A stretch of DNA of 64,000 nt from Solwaraspora sp. WMMD406 (GCF_029626025.1 NZ_JARUBF010000001.1:2356001-2420000), one strand, 5' to 3'. Shown: positions 8,542-21,053, counted from the stretch's first letter. Translations and numbers: made by a program. Notes: generated by a model from the letters alone, not told the origin.

Positions 8542-9771
8542 TCAGAAGATCTCGACTCCGGCCGGGGACCGGTCCCAGCCGAACGCGATCGTCGCCTCGG
8601 CCACCGCGCCATGACGAAGCTCCCGGATCAGTCCGGCGTCGGCCAACGACCGCAGCGACGACCCGCCCAGATAGACCGCGCCCAGATCGCGGACGTCGCA
8701 GGCCAGATCGCTTGGTTCGGTGCTGGGTACACATCTGGCGCGTTCCCGGTCGCCGGTGAGCCGCCACCGGCCGGTGTTCTCCGGCACCAGTGGATCGGTG
8801 ACGTCGATCACGAGGTCGACGGCTGCGGCGTACCGGCGGGCTTCGAGCGCCGCCGCGACGTCGACCAGCCGGACCCACAGGCTGTCCGCCAGCGTCGCGC
8901 CCAACTGGCGCGGCTCGTCGACCAGCTGGATCAGGGGCTCGTCCACCGCTCCGAACGAGTAGCCGACGCTACGGCTCAGATCGATCGTGGTCAGAAACCG
9001 CCACAACGCGAGGTACGCCGGGGGTTCGGTGGCGGCCACCTCGATCACCTGCACATGTGCCTTCGGCCCCCGGGTGTCCCAGCCGCCCCGGGAGCGCCAC
9101 AGCGCGTACCCGTCGACCCCACCGGGCCCGTCGTGCAGCACGGCGCGCAGCGCGGTCTGGCTTTCCCGCCGGGCCGGGGGGTCGGCCAACACGTTGCGCC
9201 ACCACCGGTCGTCCCGGCTGGACCACCCCGGCCGGCCCGGACGTAGCCGTTCGTAGACCGTGGCCATCTCCGGTCGCAGTTCGTCGGGATCCCCGCTGCG
9301 CAGTCGGGCGTCGCCGGCGTCGGCCGGCAGGCGCAGTTCACGAAGGTCGATGTCGAATATCAGCCGCTCGGCGGCGAGCCCGTAGCCGAACCGGGGATAG
9401 ATCCGGCCTTCGCTGGCCCACAGCACGGCGATCGGCTCCCGGCCCTGGTCGCGGACCTGCCGCAGTTGCCGCCGCATCAACCGGGTGAGCAGCCCTCGTC
9501 GGCGGTGGGTCGCGGCGACCGCGACCATCGTGACGTGCGCGGCCGGCACCACCGCGCCGGGCACGGTCAACTCCCGGGTGTACGCCCCGGCGTGACCGAC
9601 GATCCGGCCGTCGTCCACGACGGCGAGTGACCGTGCCGGTTCGTAGACGCCACGTTCGATCTCCGTCAGGTCGGGATCCGGGTTGTTGTGGAACGCGGCG
9701 TGCAACAGGTCGAGAGCGGGTGCGAAATCCTGCGGCAGGCCGTCCCGGATGGGCAGCGGGGAATCGGTCAC
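8542..9771 (-). CDS. Eis-like GNAT N-acetyltransferase
   Basis: The 409-residue product has the Eis layout: an N-terminal GNAT domain with the acetyl-CoA loop (VAATHRRRGLLTRLMRRQL, about residues 89-107), a second degenerate GNAT domain and a C-terminal SCP2-like domain ending in the VEIF tail whose carboxylate acts in catalysis in this family. Eis proteins acetylate aminoglycosides or lysines of proteins; which substrate is used here is unknown. ATG at 9771 faces the membrane-protein gene at 9883 across a short divergent promoter region. Confidence 0.88.
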   Translation of the reverse strand: MTDSPLPIRDGLPQDFAPALDLLHAAFHNNPDPDLTEIERGVYEPARSLAVVDDGRIVGHAGAYTRELTVPGAVVPAAHVTMVAVAATHRRRGLLTRLMRRQLRQVRDQGREPIAVLWASEGRIYPRFGYGLAAERLIFDIDLRELRLPADAGDARLRSGDPDELRPEMATVYERLRPGRPGWSSRDDRWWRNVLADPPARRESQTALRAVLHDGPGGVDGYALWRSRGGWDTRGPKAHVQVIEVAATEPPAYLALWRFLTTIDLSRSVGYSFGAVDEPLIQLVDEPRQLGATLADSLWVRLVDVAAALEARRYAAAVDLVIDVTDPLVPENTGRWRLTGDRERARCVPSTEPSDLACDVRDLGAVYLGGSSLRSLADAGLIRELRHGAVAEATIAFGWDRSPAGVEIF

Positions 9772-9882
9772 CCCGCATGTCTAGCCGATCGGCGGCGGGT
9801 CGGCGACCAATTTGCCGGCTCGCTACGCTCGGATGTGAGGGCAAGCGGTACGGGGTTCCGCCCGCAGCCGTGGGGAGGAAGC

Positions 9883-10473
9883 ATGCAAGACCAGAACACT
9901 CCGTGGGCCGAACGTACGGTCGAGGTGCCGCCGCAGCGCCGGCCCGGTGGCGACCCCGGGGGCGCGGGCGGCGACGGCGCGGAGATCTTCCAACGGGGAG
10001 TGGCGCAGGTCGGTCGGGCCACCGCACCGACCGAGACGTTCACCGCACCGCACGAGCCGACCGGCACCGGTTGGCCGGACGCGGCGGGTCCGGGATGGTC
10101 CGACGGCCGGGCGGCCGCCCCACGCCAGCCGATCAGCTATCATCTCGCCCAGTTGCGGCGCGGCGGCGAGTGGAGTGTGCTCGGCGGGCTGTTCGCCTTC
10201 GTCTGTTGGGGGATCTGGGCGATCTCGGCCCGGGGCAACCTGGTCAGCCCGGTTCTGACGTTCCTGTTGACCCTGCTGGTCGGGGTGGGGCTGTTCGCCC
10301 TGTGCCGGGTGATCGGTCGCGTGGTGCTCGAACGGCAGCTGGGCCGGGTACGGCGTACCGCCCGGGCGGCGCACATGGTCGCCGGGGCCTATCTCATCGC
10401 GGTCGGCTTCGCCTATCTGCGGCAGACCGAATGGGTGGTCAGCGCGTGGAACTGGATCACCGGCTGGTTCTGA
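9883..10473 (+). CDS. Membrane protein with disordered N-terminus
   Basis: ATG at 9883 follows GGGGAGG at an ideal distance. The first 90 or so of 196 residues are polar, Pro/Gly/Thr-rich and probably cytosolic and disordered. The rest holds three hydrophobic helices (around LGGLFAFVCWGIWAISA, LTFLLTLLVGVGLFALC and MVAGAYLIAVGFAYL) separated by a basic loop (LERQLGRVRRTAR). No known domain. It is followed closely by the PAP2 phosphatase gene and may be co-transcribed with it. Confidence 0.7.
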   Translation: MQDQNTPWAERTVEVPPQRRPGGDPGGAGGDGAEIFQRGVAQVGRATAPTETFTAPHEPTGTGWPDAAGPGWSDGRAAAPRQPISYHLAQLRRGGEWSVLGGLFAFVCWGIWAISARGNLVSPVLTFLLTLLVGVGLFALCRVIGRVVLERQLGRVRRTARAAHMVAGAYLIAVGFAYLRQTEWVVSAWNWITGWF

Positions 10474-10516
10474 CCGCCGCCCGAACTCGGTGATCAAGGA
10501 CCGATACGGTGAAGGC

Positions 10517-11449
10517 ATGCGCGGTTGGGACAGGATGCTCCTGGTGGTCTGGTGCTTTCTGCTGGCCGCCGCCCAGACCGCCGCTTTCGTTGGGGTTTGG
10601 TGGTTCTTCGTCCGGACCCCGCGCGGCCAACTCCTCGACACCATCGCGCTGACCGGCAACTCGATCGGGCAGGACGAGACCTACGCGCCGGCGAGCACCG
10701 TACTCAGCGTCGTCTCGGTCGCCTCGCTGGCGCTGGCCACCGGGGTGATCGGGTTCATCGCGCTGATTCGTGGCCGGGTCCTGCTCGCCGTGGTGGCGAC
10801 CGTGCTGATCGGCGGGTCGAACCTGACGACGCAGCTGGTCAAGTACGGCACCGGCCGGCCGGATCTGGGTATCGACCCATACGAGGCCTACACCAACAAC
10901 AGCCTGCCCAGTGGGCACACGACCGTAGCGGCGTCGGTGGCGGTGGCGTTCATGCTGGTCCTGCCGGCCGCGCTGCGCGGAGTCGGCGCACTGATCGCGG
11001 CGGCGTACGCCGCGATCGCCGGGGTGGCCACCCTGTCCGCGGGCTGGCATCGGCCCAGCGACGCGGTGGCGGCGATCCTGGTGGTCGGGGCCTGGGCCGC
11101 CGCCGCCATGCTGGTGCTGGCGCTCGGGCAACGCGACGATCACGAGGTACGCCTGCGGGACCGGCATCCGACCTCGTTGGCGCTGCTGGTGATCGGCGGG
11201 GTGGCGGCCCTGGCGGTGGCCGGGCTGGCCATGGTGTTCACCAACGAGGTCATCGGCGTACCGCTGACCGATCTGAGCCGACGCCGGTTGTTCGTGGCGT
11301 ACGCGGGCAGCGCCGCTGGCATCGCCGGCACGGCGGCGATGGTGACAGCGCTGGTGTTGGCGACCGCGCACCGCGCGGTGCCGGCGCAGCGCCGGCTGAC
11401 CGACGACCACGTCGTCGCCACGGATTCCCCGGCGGTGCCGGGCCGATAG
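10517..11449 (+). CDS. PAP2-type membrane phosphatase
   Basis: Integral membrane lipid-phosphate phosphatase-like protein of about 310 residues. The three acid-phosphatase motifs are visible: KYGTGRPD, PSGHTT and AGWHRPSDA, in the expected order between hydrophobic helices. Members act on phosphatidic acid, undecaprenyl pyrophosphate or related lipids; the substrate is not readable from sequence. ATG at 10517 is chosen over an in-frame GTG at 10490, as neither has a strong ribosome site and the ATG gives a normal basic N-terminus before the first helix. Two further helices follow the catalytic core. Confidence 0.85.
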   Translation: MRGWDRMLLVVWCFLLAAAQTAAFVGVWWFFVRTPRGQLLDTIALTGNSIGQDETYAPASTVLSVVSVASLALATGVIGFIALIRGRVLLAVVATVLIGGSNLTTQLVKYGTGRPDLGIDPYEAYTNNSLPSGHTTVAASVAVAFMLVLPAALRGVGALIAAAYAAIAGVATLSAGWHRPSDAVAAILVVGAWAAAAMLVLALGQRDDHEVRLRDRHPTSLALLVIGGVAALAVAGLAMVFTNEVIGVPLTDLSRRRLFVAYAGSAAGIAGTAAMVTALVLATAHRAVPAQRRLTDDHVVATDSPAVPGR

Positions 11450-11565
11450 ACATCGGCTATCGGGCCGGTAGGCACCCGTGAGCGGTCGGCTATCGACGGC
11501 GGCAAGATCTCAAGGATCTCGATCGAGCGGGGAACCGTACCCGATCCGGCCACGTCTCAGCGGGT

Positions 11566-12444
11566 ATGACGACTATTCGAGGCGTACGGGTGGCGGTCAC
11601 CGCCGTTTCCCTGCTGCTGCTCGCCGCCGCGTGCGGACAGAATGCCGGTGTCGACTCGTCGGGCGACGCGGCCGCTGGCGGATCCTCGTTGCCGGCCGAC
11701 ACGCTCGTGCTGCGGGTGGACTACACCGGGGGCTTCACCACCCCCGCGATGCTGGCCACCCGACTGCCGATGATCAGTGTGTACGCCGATGGCCGGGTGA
11801 TCACCCAGGGCCCGACGATCCTGGTCTATCCCGGCCCGGCCCTGCCCAACCTGCAGGTGCAGACGATCAGCGCCGAACAGGTGGACGACCTGGTCAAGCA
11901 GGCGCGCGCCGCCGGTGTCGGTACCGAACAGGACCTGGGCACCCCGCCGGTCGCGGACGCGGCGTCGACCCGGTTCACCGTCCGGACCGAGGAGGGCGTC
12001 GAGCAGCTGGAGGTGTACGCGCTGGGCGAGGCCGACCTGGGCGGGTCGGGGCTGACCGCCGAGCAAACCGCCGCCCGGCAGAAGCTGCAGGCGTTCGCTG
12101 ACTCGCTGACCGAGCTGTCCGGCACGTCGGCCGAGGACTCCGCGCCCTACACCCCTACCGCGATCGCCGCGGTCGCCGAGCCGTGGGTGTCCGGCGACGA
12201 GGGTCTCGGCGAGCAGCCGGAGGTCGCCTGGCCCGGCCCGGAACTGCCCGGTGAGTCGCTCACCGAGACCCTGCAGTTGGGGTGCGTCACCGTCACTGGT
12301 GACAGTGCCTCGGAGCTGCTGACCGTGGCGGCGGACGCGACCACCGCCACCCCGTGGACCTCGGGTGGCAAGCGCTGGACCGTCACCCTGCGGCCGCTGC
12401 TGCCGGACGAGACCGACTGCGCCGATCTCGCCGCCGCGCGCTGA
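11566..12444 (+). CDS. Secreted lipoprotein, unknown function
   Basis: The N-terminus is a lipoprotein signal peptide with lipobox LAAAC near residue 23, so the mature 270 residues should be anchored outside the membrane. The mature part has a beta-rich domain (LVLRVDYTGGF, ADGRVITQGP, VYPGPALPNLQ) and two Cys near the C-terminus (LGCVTV and ETDCADL) that could form a disulfide. I recognise no named family, though similar lipoproteins are frequent in Micromonospora and Streptomyces. Its last codons are part of a 41-bp duplication. Confidence 0.8.
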   Translation: MTTIRGVRVAVTAVSLLLLAAACGQNAGVDSSGDAAAGGSSLPADTLVLRVDYTGGFTTPAMLATRLPMISVYADGRVITQGPTILVYPGPALPNLQVQTISAEQVDDLVKQARAAGVGTEQDLGTPPVADAASTRFTVRTEEGVEQLEVYALGEADLGGSGLTAEQTAARQKLQAFADSLTELSGTSAEDSAPYTPTAIAAVAEPWVSGDEGLGEQPEVAWPGPELPGESLTETLQLGCVTVTGDSASELLTVAADATTATPWTSGGKRWTVTLRPLLPDETDCADLAAAR

Positions 12445-12507
12445 CCCCAGCCAGCCGGCCTTCCCAGCTCGCCGCCGCGCGCTGACCCTCCCCAGCCAGC
12501 CGGCGAG
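12427..12507. repeat. 41-bp direct repeat copying the lipoprotein stop codon
   Basis: The block starting CTCGCCGCCGCGCGCTGACC at 12427 (last codons and stop of the lipoprotein gene) recurs at 12468, followed in both places by CCAGCCAGCCGGC. This duplicates the gene end, as in two other loci of this window. Confidence 0.8.
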
Positions 12508-12551
12508 CCGGGGCCCGGGTACGCGGTTCGTCCCGCGTACCCGGGGCCCGG
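12508..12551. terminator. Strong bidirectional hairpin between lipoprotein gene and metH
   Basis: Inverted repeat with 19-base arms (one mismatch) and a 6-base loop TTCGTC, centred between two convergent genes. Confidence 0.75.
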
Positions 12552-12620
12552 ACAAGGACATTGGACATATGGACGTGGACAAGGACGTGGATGTGGACCG
12601 GTCGCGCGGTGGCGCGGTGG

Positions 12621-16277
<3,657 letters not shown>

Positions 16278-16293
16278 TGGCTACCTCCGTATC

Positions 16294-16392
16294 GCTCGGA
16301 GGCGCCCTTGAACCGCTGGTCACACCCCCGCTCGCGGGATGATCGGGGTCGAGCGTGGCGGGTGTACGCCCGTCGCAGCGCCTCTCGGCCCC
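16294..16392 (-). ncRNA. Probable SAH riboswitch in the metH leader
   Basis: In the minus-strand leader, ending some 17 bases before the metH start, the RNA reads GAGAGGCGCTGCGAC, then a GGGCGTACACCCGC hairpin, and later GGTTCAAGGGCGCCTC. GAGGCGC pairs with GCGCCTC to form P1, and the GCTGCGAC and TTCAAGG elements resemble the conserved core of SAH riboswitches (Rfam RF01057), which commonly precede metH and ahcY. The 3' arm lies close to the GGAGG site. The call is by eye from motif order and P1 pairing; a covariance-model search would settle it. Confidence 0.65.
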
Positions 16393-16515
16393 GCAAAGAG
16401 TCTAACCCCGGCGGTGGGGGACACACCGGTGTCCAGGTTGCTGTGGTGTTCGCACACGTGTGCGGTAGCTTCGGTGACCGGCCCGCCGCCATCCGGCGCG
16501 AAGCTACCCGCGCCC

Positions 16516-16615
16516 GCGCGGTGCTGGCGGATGGAAGCCCGCGCGGTGCCGGCGGATGGAAGCCCGCGCGGTGCCGGCGGATGGAAGCCCGCGCGGTGCC
16601 GGCGGATGGAAGCTC
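16516..16615. repeat. 25-bp tandem repeat, four copies
   Basis: Four head-to-tail 25-bp units start at 16516, 16541, 16566 and 16591, each containing GCGGATGGAAG; the two inner copies are identical and the outer ones differ by a base or so. The array lies in the leader of the gene starting at 16658. Confidence 0.9.
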
Positions 16616-16657
16616 GCGGCGACGGCCGACGAAGGCTCGAAGAGGAGATGTATCAGC

Positions 16658-17296
16658 ATGGGCAGGAAGACGGTTTACGTCTCCGACTTCACCGGCGCGG
16701 TCCTCCAACCCGACGACGAGGTGGTCCGGATCGTCGTACTCGAACACCCGGATCTGGTCGCCGGACCGGTCCGGTTGGAGGCCAGACCGGCCGAGGTGGA
16801 GAGCATCGACGACGCGGCGCTCGACGTGGCCGTGGTGGAGATCCACGACCAGCACGACGGCGGCGAGCCCCGCCGGGTGGTGCTGACGGCCAGCGAGTTC
16901 GACGCGCTCGCCACCGACGTGCCGATGGCGCAACTGCTGCGGACCGCCGAACGGGTGAAACCCGCCAAGACCAGCCGGCGGGCGGCCACGGATCGGCTCG
17001 ACTACGCCACCCTGGAGCACGCCGGCAAGCCGCACCGGGGCAAGACCACCGACGAGGAGGCACGGCTGGTCCGCGAACACCTCGACGAAATCAACAAGCG
17101 GCTCGCCGACGAAGGCCTGCGGCAGATCGATCCCACCAACCCGAGCACGCCGACCGGTACGGCTTCACCGTCGGTTAGCAGCCGCCCTGAGCCCGGGGTG
17201 CCGAGCCGCCGTGGGCCGGCGATTGCGACCCGGCGTGGAGTGTCGGTCCGCCTCGGCATACTCCCGGTCGTGCGGGCGGCGCCTCGCCCGTCGTGA
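16658..17296 (+). CDS. Conserved hypothetical protein, C-terminus probably frameshifted
   Basis: ATG at 16658 follows an AGGAG site. Residues 1-160 are an acidic, beta-containing N-terminal region (MGRKTVYVSDFTGAVL, then VVRIVVLEHPDL) and a charged helical part (TDEEARLVREHLDEINKRL). No family name recognised; it is probably soluble. After DPTN the frame enters an Arg/Pro-rich 40-residue tail that does not look native. In the next frame the DNA reads PEHADRYGFTVG and stops at 17178, which looks like the true end, so one C appears to be missing near 17141. Either the base is a sequencing error or the protein has gained a new tail. Confidence 0.7.
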   Translation: MGRKTVYVSDFTGAVLQPDDEVVRIVVLEHPDLVAGPVRLEARPAEVESIDDAALDVAVVEIHDQHDGGEPRRVVLTASEFDALATDVPMAQLLRTAERVKPAKTSRRAATDRLDYATLEHAGKPHRGKTTDEEARLVREHLDEINKRLADEGLRQIDPTNPSTPTGTASPSVSSRPEPGVPSRRGPAIATRRGVSVRLGILPVVRAAPRPS

Positions 17297-17313
17297 ACGA
17301 CCGGGAGGATGGC

Positions 17314-18429
17314 ATGGAGACTGACCATACGGGGGCACCTCGGGCGGAGACCCTGCTGGCGATCGGGACCGGAAAAGGGCTGTTCGTCGCGGCCAGCGGC
17401 GACGACCGGCGGAGCTGGCAGGTCAGCGGCCCGCACTTCCCGATGACCGCCGTGTACGCGGTGGCCGTCGACAAACGTCCGGCCGTACCCCGGCTACTGG
17501 CCTCGGTGGCCAGCTCGCACTTCGGGCCCAGCGTCGCCACCAGCGACGACCTCGGCCGTACCTGGTCGGAGCCGGAGCAGCCCTCGGTCGCCTTCCCGGC
17601 GGACACCGCCACCAGCCTGGAACGGGTCTGGCAGCTGGCCCCGGCATCACCCGCCGAACCCGGCGTGGTCTACGCCGGAACCCAGCCGTCGGCGCTGTTC
17701 AAATCGACCGACGGCGGTGCCAGCTTCGAGCTGGTCCGCCCGCTGTGGGAGCACCCGCACCGGCCGGACTGGGACGCCGGGTACGGCGGCCAGGCGATCC
17801 ACACCATCCTGCCCGACCCCCGGGATCCGACCGCCGTGCTGGTGGCGATGTCCACCGGAGGCGTCTATCGCACCGGTGACGGCGGGGCCAGCTGGGCACC
17901 GGCCAACACCGGCATCCGCGCCTGCTTCCTGCCCGACGAGTGGCCCGAGTTCGGCCAGTGCGTCCACAAGGTGGCCCGCGACGCGGTCGACCCGGACCGC
18001 CTCTACGCGCAGAACCACCACGGCGTCTACCGCTCCGACGACGCCGGTGCCAGCTGGTCGTCGATCGCCGACGGGCTGCCCAGCGACTTCGGCTTCCCGA
18101 TCGTCGCGCACCCGCACCGCCCCGGGGTGATCTACACGTTTCCGTTGGTGGCCGACTCGCGCCGGTTCCCGGTCGACGACCGCTGCCGGGTCTTCCGCTC
18201 CGCCGACGCCGGCACCACCTGGCAGCCGCTCACCGCCGGGCTGCCGCAGCACCCCTACTATCCGGCGGTGCTGCGCGACGCGTTGACCGTCGACGACGCG
18301 CCGGTGGCCGGCGTCTATTTCGGCACCCGCAGCGGCGACGTCTACGCCAGCCGGGACGAGGGCGACACCTGGCAGGCCGTCGCCACCGGGCTGCCCGACG
18401 TGCTCAGCGTCCGGGCGGCGACGGTCTGA
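17314..18429 (+). CDS. BNR/Asp-box repeat beta-propeller protein
   Basis: A 371-residue propeller of the sialidase-like/VPS10-like superfamily. Five Asp-box repeats are visible: FKSTDGGASFE, YRTGDGGASWAP, YRSDDAGASWSS, FRSADAGTTWQPL and YASRDEGDTWQAV. There is no signal peptide, so it is probably cytosolic, and the catalytic residues of true sialidases cannot be identified, so an enzyme function is not claimed. ATG at 17314 follows GGGAGG. A ThiS/MoaD-like gene follows after 10 bases; this pairing recurs in actinomycetes but its meaning is unknown. Confidence 0.85.
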   Translation: METDHTGAPRAETLLAIGTGKGLFVAASGDDRRSWQVSGPHFPMTAVYAVAVDKRPAVPRLLASVASSHFGPSVATSDDLGRTWSEPEQPSVAFPADTATSLERVWQLAPASPAEPGVVYAGTQPSALFKSTDGGASFELVRPLWEHPHRPDWDAGYGGQAIHTILPDPRDPTAVLVAMSTGGVYRTGDGGASWAPANTGIRACFLPDEWPEFGQCVHKVARDAVDPDRLYAQNHHGVYRSDDAGASWSSIADGLPSDFGFPIVAHPHRPGVIYTFPLVADSRRFPVDDRCRVFRSADAGTTWQPLTAGLPQHPYYPAVLRDALTVDDAPVAGVYFGTRSGDVYASRDEGDTWQAVATGLPDVLSVRAATV

Positions 18430-18439
18430 GACGGGCGGT

Positions 18440-18721
18440 GTGACGATGGTGACACTACGGGTGCCAGGTCCGTTACGCGCCGACAGCGGTGGGCAGTCCC
18501 GGCTCACCGTCCCCGCGTCCGGGTCGCTGCGGGCGGTCCTCGACGAAGTGTCGCGCCGCTGGCCGCTGCTGGCCCGCCGGATCCGTGACGAGCAGGGACA
18601 GGTCCGCCGGTACGTGAACGTCTACGTCGACGGGGTCGACCATCGGCACGCCGGCGGCCTCGACATCGCCGTGCCCGACGGCGCCGAGGTGCAGGTGATC
18701 CCCTCGGTGGCCGGCGGCTGA
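18440..18721 (+). CDS. ThiS/MoaD-like beta-grasp protein
   Basis: The 93-residue product has a ubiquitin-like beta-grasp pattern and ends in VAGG, the Gly-Gly tail that is adenylated and thiocarboxylated in sulfur carriers. Features include LRVPGPLR at the start, RYVNVYVDG in the middle and DGAEVQVIPSVAGG at the end. Sulfur-carrier proteins serve thiamin, molybdopterin or special cysteine pathways; no partner enzymes of these are nearby, only the BNR-repeat gene 10 bases upstream. GTG at 18440 is the likely start, with a second start codon two codons later. The family is clear, the pathway is not. Confidence 0.8.
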   Translation: MTMVTLRVPGPLRADSGGQSRLTVPASGSLRAVLDEVSRRWPLLARRIRDEQGQVRRYVNVYVDGVDHRHAGGLDIAVPDGAEVQVIPSVAGG

Positions 18722-18732
18722 CCTGAGGCAGG

Positions 18733-20016
18733 ATGCGGTGGGTGTCGCGCCTGTTGATGGACCTCGGCCCGCTGCGGGCCAGCCCGCCGTACCGCCGGAT
18801 GTGGGCCGGCACCGCGCTGTCCGGGATCGGCACCAGCCTGACCACCGTCGCCGTCGGCCTGCAGGTGTACGCCATCACCGGTTCGACGTTCCACGTCGGC
18901 CTGGTGGGACTGTTCGCCGTGGTGCCGCTGATCGCCCTGGGCCTGTACGGCGGATCGATCGTCGACGCGTACGACCGCCGTCGGGTGGTGATCACCACGT
19001 CGGTGGGTCTGCTCCTGGTCGCGGTCGCGTTCGCCGTCCAGGCCTGGTTCGACGTCGGCCGGGTCGGCCTGCTGTACGCCCTGGTAGCGGTGCAGAACGG
19101 GCTGTTCGCGGTGAACAACCCGGCCCGTACCTCGATCGTGCCGAGGCTGCTGCCGATCGGCCTGCTGCCGGCGGCGAACGCCCTCACCGGCCTGTCGATG
19201 GGTCTCGCCTACACGGTCGGACCGCTGCTGGCCGGTCTGCTGGTCGGCTGGTGGGGTTACGCCGCGACGTACGCCGTGGAGGTGGGGCTGCTGACGGTGG
19301 CGTTGGCGACGTTGATCGCGCTGCCGCCGGTGCCGCCGGAGGGGACCGTACGCCGGGCCGGGCTGGCCTCGGTCTGGGAAGGGCTGCGCTTCCTCGGCAC
19401 CCGTCCCAACGTACGGATGACGTTCCTGGTCGATCTGGCCGCGATGGTACTGGCCATGCCCCGGGTGCTCTTCCCGGCGATCGGGGCGACCGCGCTCGGC
19501 GGCGGCGCGACGACGGTCGGCGTGCTGACCGCCGGGATCGCCTTCGGGATGGTGACCGCCAACCTGCTGTCCGGCCCGCTGGGCGGGGTCCGTCGGCAGG
19601 GGCAAGCGGTGCTGACGTCGGTGGTCGTCTGGGGCGCCGCGATCGCCGTCTTCGGGCTGATCGTCGCGGCGGCACCGGGACCGGCGCCCGGCGGTGGCGC
19701 GCACCCGATGCTGTGGGCGGCGGTCGCCGTGCTGGTGGTGGCGGGTGCGGCGGACGCGGTCAGCGGGGTGTTCCGGATGACCATCCTGCAGGCGGCGACC
19801 CCGGACGGGCTGCGCGGCCGGCTGCAGGGCGTGTTCATCGTGGTGGTCGCCGGCGGCCCGCAACTGGGTCAACTGGTGCTCGGCAGTACCGCCCAGTTCA
19901 CCGGGGAGGCGTTGGCCGCCGTCGCCGGCGGCCTGGCCTGCGTGGCGGTGGTGGTGGCGCTGGCCCGCTACCAGCCCGCCTTCGCGCACTACGACGCCCG
20001 CGATCCCACCCCGTGA
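18733..20016 (+). CDS. MFS transporter, EntS-like
   Basis: A 427-residue major facilitator with 12 hydrophobic segments. The N-terminus (LGPLRASPPYRRMWAGTALS) and the loop YGGSIVDAYDRRRVVI between helices 2 and 3 are typical of the enterobactin-exporter-like branch. It probably exports a small molecule or drug from the cytosol; the substrate is unknown. The start lies 11 bases after the ThiS-like stop, so it may belong to the same transcript. The final codons are the first unit of a 28-bp tandem repeat. Confidence 0.85.
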   Translation: MRWVSRLLMDLGPLRASPPYRRMWAGTALSGIGTSLTTVAVGLQVYAITGSTFHVGLVGLFAVVPLIALGLYGGSIVDAYDRRRVVITTSVGLLLVAVAFAVQAWFDVGRVGLLYALVAVQNGLFAVNNPARTSIVPRLLPIGLLPAANALTGLSMGLAYTVGPLLAGLLVGWWGYAATYAVEVGLLTVALATLIALPPVPPEGTVRRAGLASVWEGLRFLGTRPNVRMTFLVDLAAMVLAMPRVLFPAIGATALGGGATTVGVLTAGIAFGMVTANLLSGPLGGVRRQGQAVLTSVVVWGAAIAVFGLIVAAAPGPAPGGGAHPMLWAAVAVLVVAGAADAVSGVFRMTILQAATPDGLRGRLQGVFIVVVAGGPQLGQLVLGSTAQFTGEALAAVAGGLACVAVVVALARYQPAFAHYDARDPTP

Positions 20017-20102
20017 CGACGACGCCCGCGGTCCCACCCCGTGACGACGACGCCCGCGGTCCCACCCCGTGACGACGACGCCCGCGGTCCCGGCCGGTGA
20101 CC
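19991..20102. repeat. 28-bp tandem repeat spanning the MFS stop codon
   Basis: Units start at 19991, 20019, 20047 and 20075, the last degenerate. Each carries ACGACGCCCGCG and a TGA stop, so the end of the MFS gene (YDARDPTP and stop) is copied three times downstream. Confidence 0.9.
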
Positions 20103-20165
20103 GGACGGCACAATGAAGCCGACCGGCACACCCCCGCCGGCATCCCGCGCCGAAGGAGTCGCCCG

Positions 20166-20924
20166 ATGGAGAGGTTCACCGACCGGATCGCCGTGGTCAC
20201 CGGTGCCGCACAAGGCATCGGCGCCGCGATCGCCCAGCGGCTGGCCGCCGAGGGCGCCGCCGTGGCGGTGGTCGACCTCAGCGCCGAGCGGGCCCGGCCG
20301 GTGGTCGAGACGATCACCGCCGCCGGTGGCCGCGCCGTGGCGCTGGGCTGCGACGTGACCGACCCGGCGGCCGTGACCGCGATGACCGACGAGGTCGTCG
20401 CCACGTTCGGCCAGCTCGACATCCTGGTCAACAACGCCGGCATCACCCGGGACAACCTGCTGTTCAAGATGCCGGCGCAGGACTGGGACGCGGTGTTGAC
20501 CACCAACCTGTCCAGCATGTTCCACTGCTGCCAGGCCGCCCAGCGGCACATGGTCCCGGCCCGCTACGGCAAGATCGTCAACCTGAGCAGCCGCTCGGCG
20601 CTCGGCAACCGGGGTCAGGTCAACTACGCGGCGGCCAAAGCCGGGGTGCAGGGACTCACCGCGACCCTGGCGATCGAACTGGGCCCGTACGGCATCAACG
20701 TCAACGCCGTCGCGCCGGGCTTCGTGGCGACCGCGATGACCGCTGCGGTCGCCGCCCGGATCGGGATGGACACCGAGCAGCACCGTCGCCAGGTCGCCGA
20801 GCAGACCCCGTTGCGCCGGGTCGGCCGGCCGGAGGAGATCGCCTCGGTGGTCGCCTTCCTGGCCAGCGAGGACGCCTCCTACGTCAGCGGACAGACGTTG
20901 TACGTCAACGGGGGCGCGCGCTGA
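20166..20924 (+). CDS. Short-chain dehydrogenase/reductase, FabG-like
   Basis: A 252-residue classical SDR with the NADP(H) motif TGAAQGIGAAIA (about 12-23), NNAG (about 92), catalytic Ser in NLSSRSALG, and YAAAKAG with Tyr and Lys (about 155-161), and a substrate loop followed by the C-terminal SGQTLYVNGG. This is the pattern of 3-oxoacyl-ACP/CoA reductases. It stands alone and far from the carrier-protein cluster, so an exact substrate cannot be given. ATG at 20166 follows a GGAG site. Confidence 0.85.
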   Translation: MERFTDRIAVVTGAAQGIGAAIAQRLAAEGAAVAVVDLSAERARPVVETITAAGGRAVALGCDVTDPAAVTAMTDEVVATFGQLDILVNNAGITRDNLLFKMPAQDWDAVLTTNLSSMFHCCQAAQRHMVPARYGKIVNLSSRSALGNRGQVNYAAAKAGVQGLTATLAIELGPYGINVNAVAPGFVATAMTAAVAARIGMDTEQHRRQVAEQTPLRRVGRPEEIASVVAFLASEDASYVSGQTLYVNGGAR

Positions 20925-20943
20925 CGACATCGGTCCCGCGCCG

Positions 20944-21053
20944 CCGGTTCGCCTGGCGGCGGGACCGGGGCTGACCGGTTCGCCTGGCGGCAAGACCCGT
21001 GCCGACCGGTACTTCTGGCGGCGGGACCAGGGCCGACCGGTCACCTGGCGACC
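20944..21053. repeat. 31-bp degenerate tandem repeat
   Basis: Copies begin at 20944, 20975, 21006 and (partial) 21037, each starting CCGGT and containing TGGCGGC or TGGCG. The array fills most of the 263-base gap between the SDR gene and the next gene; nothing else is seen there. Confidence 0.8.

Noticed and set aside
16516-16615. CRISPR array
   Set aside because: The 25-bp units are directly adjacent with no unique spacers, so this is a simple tandem repeat.
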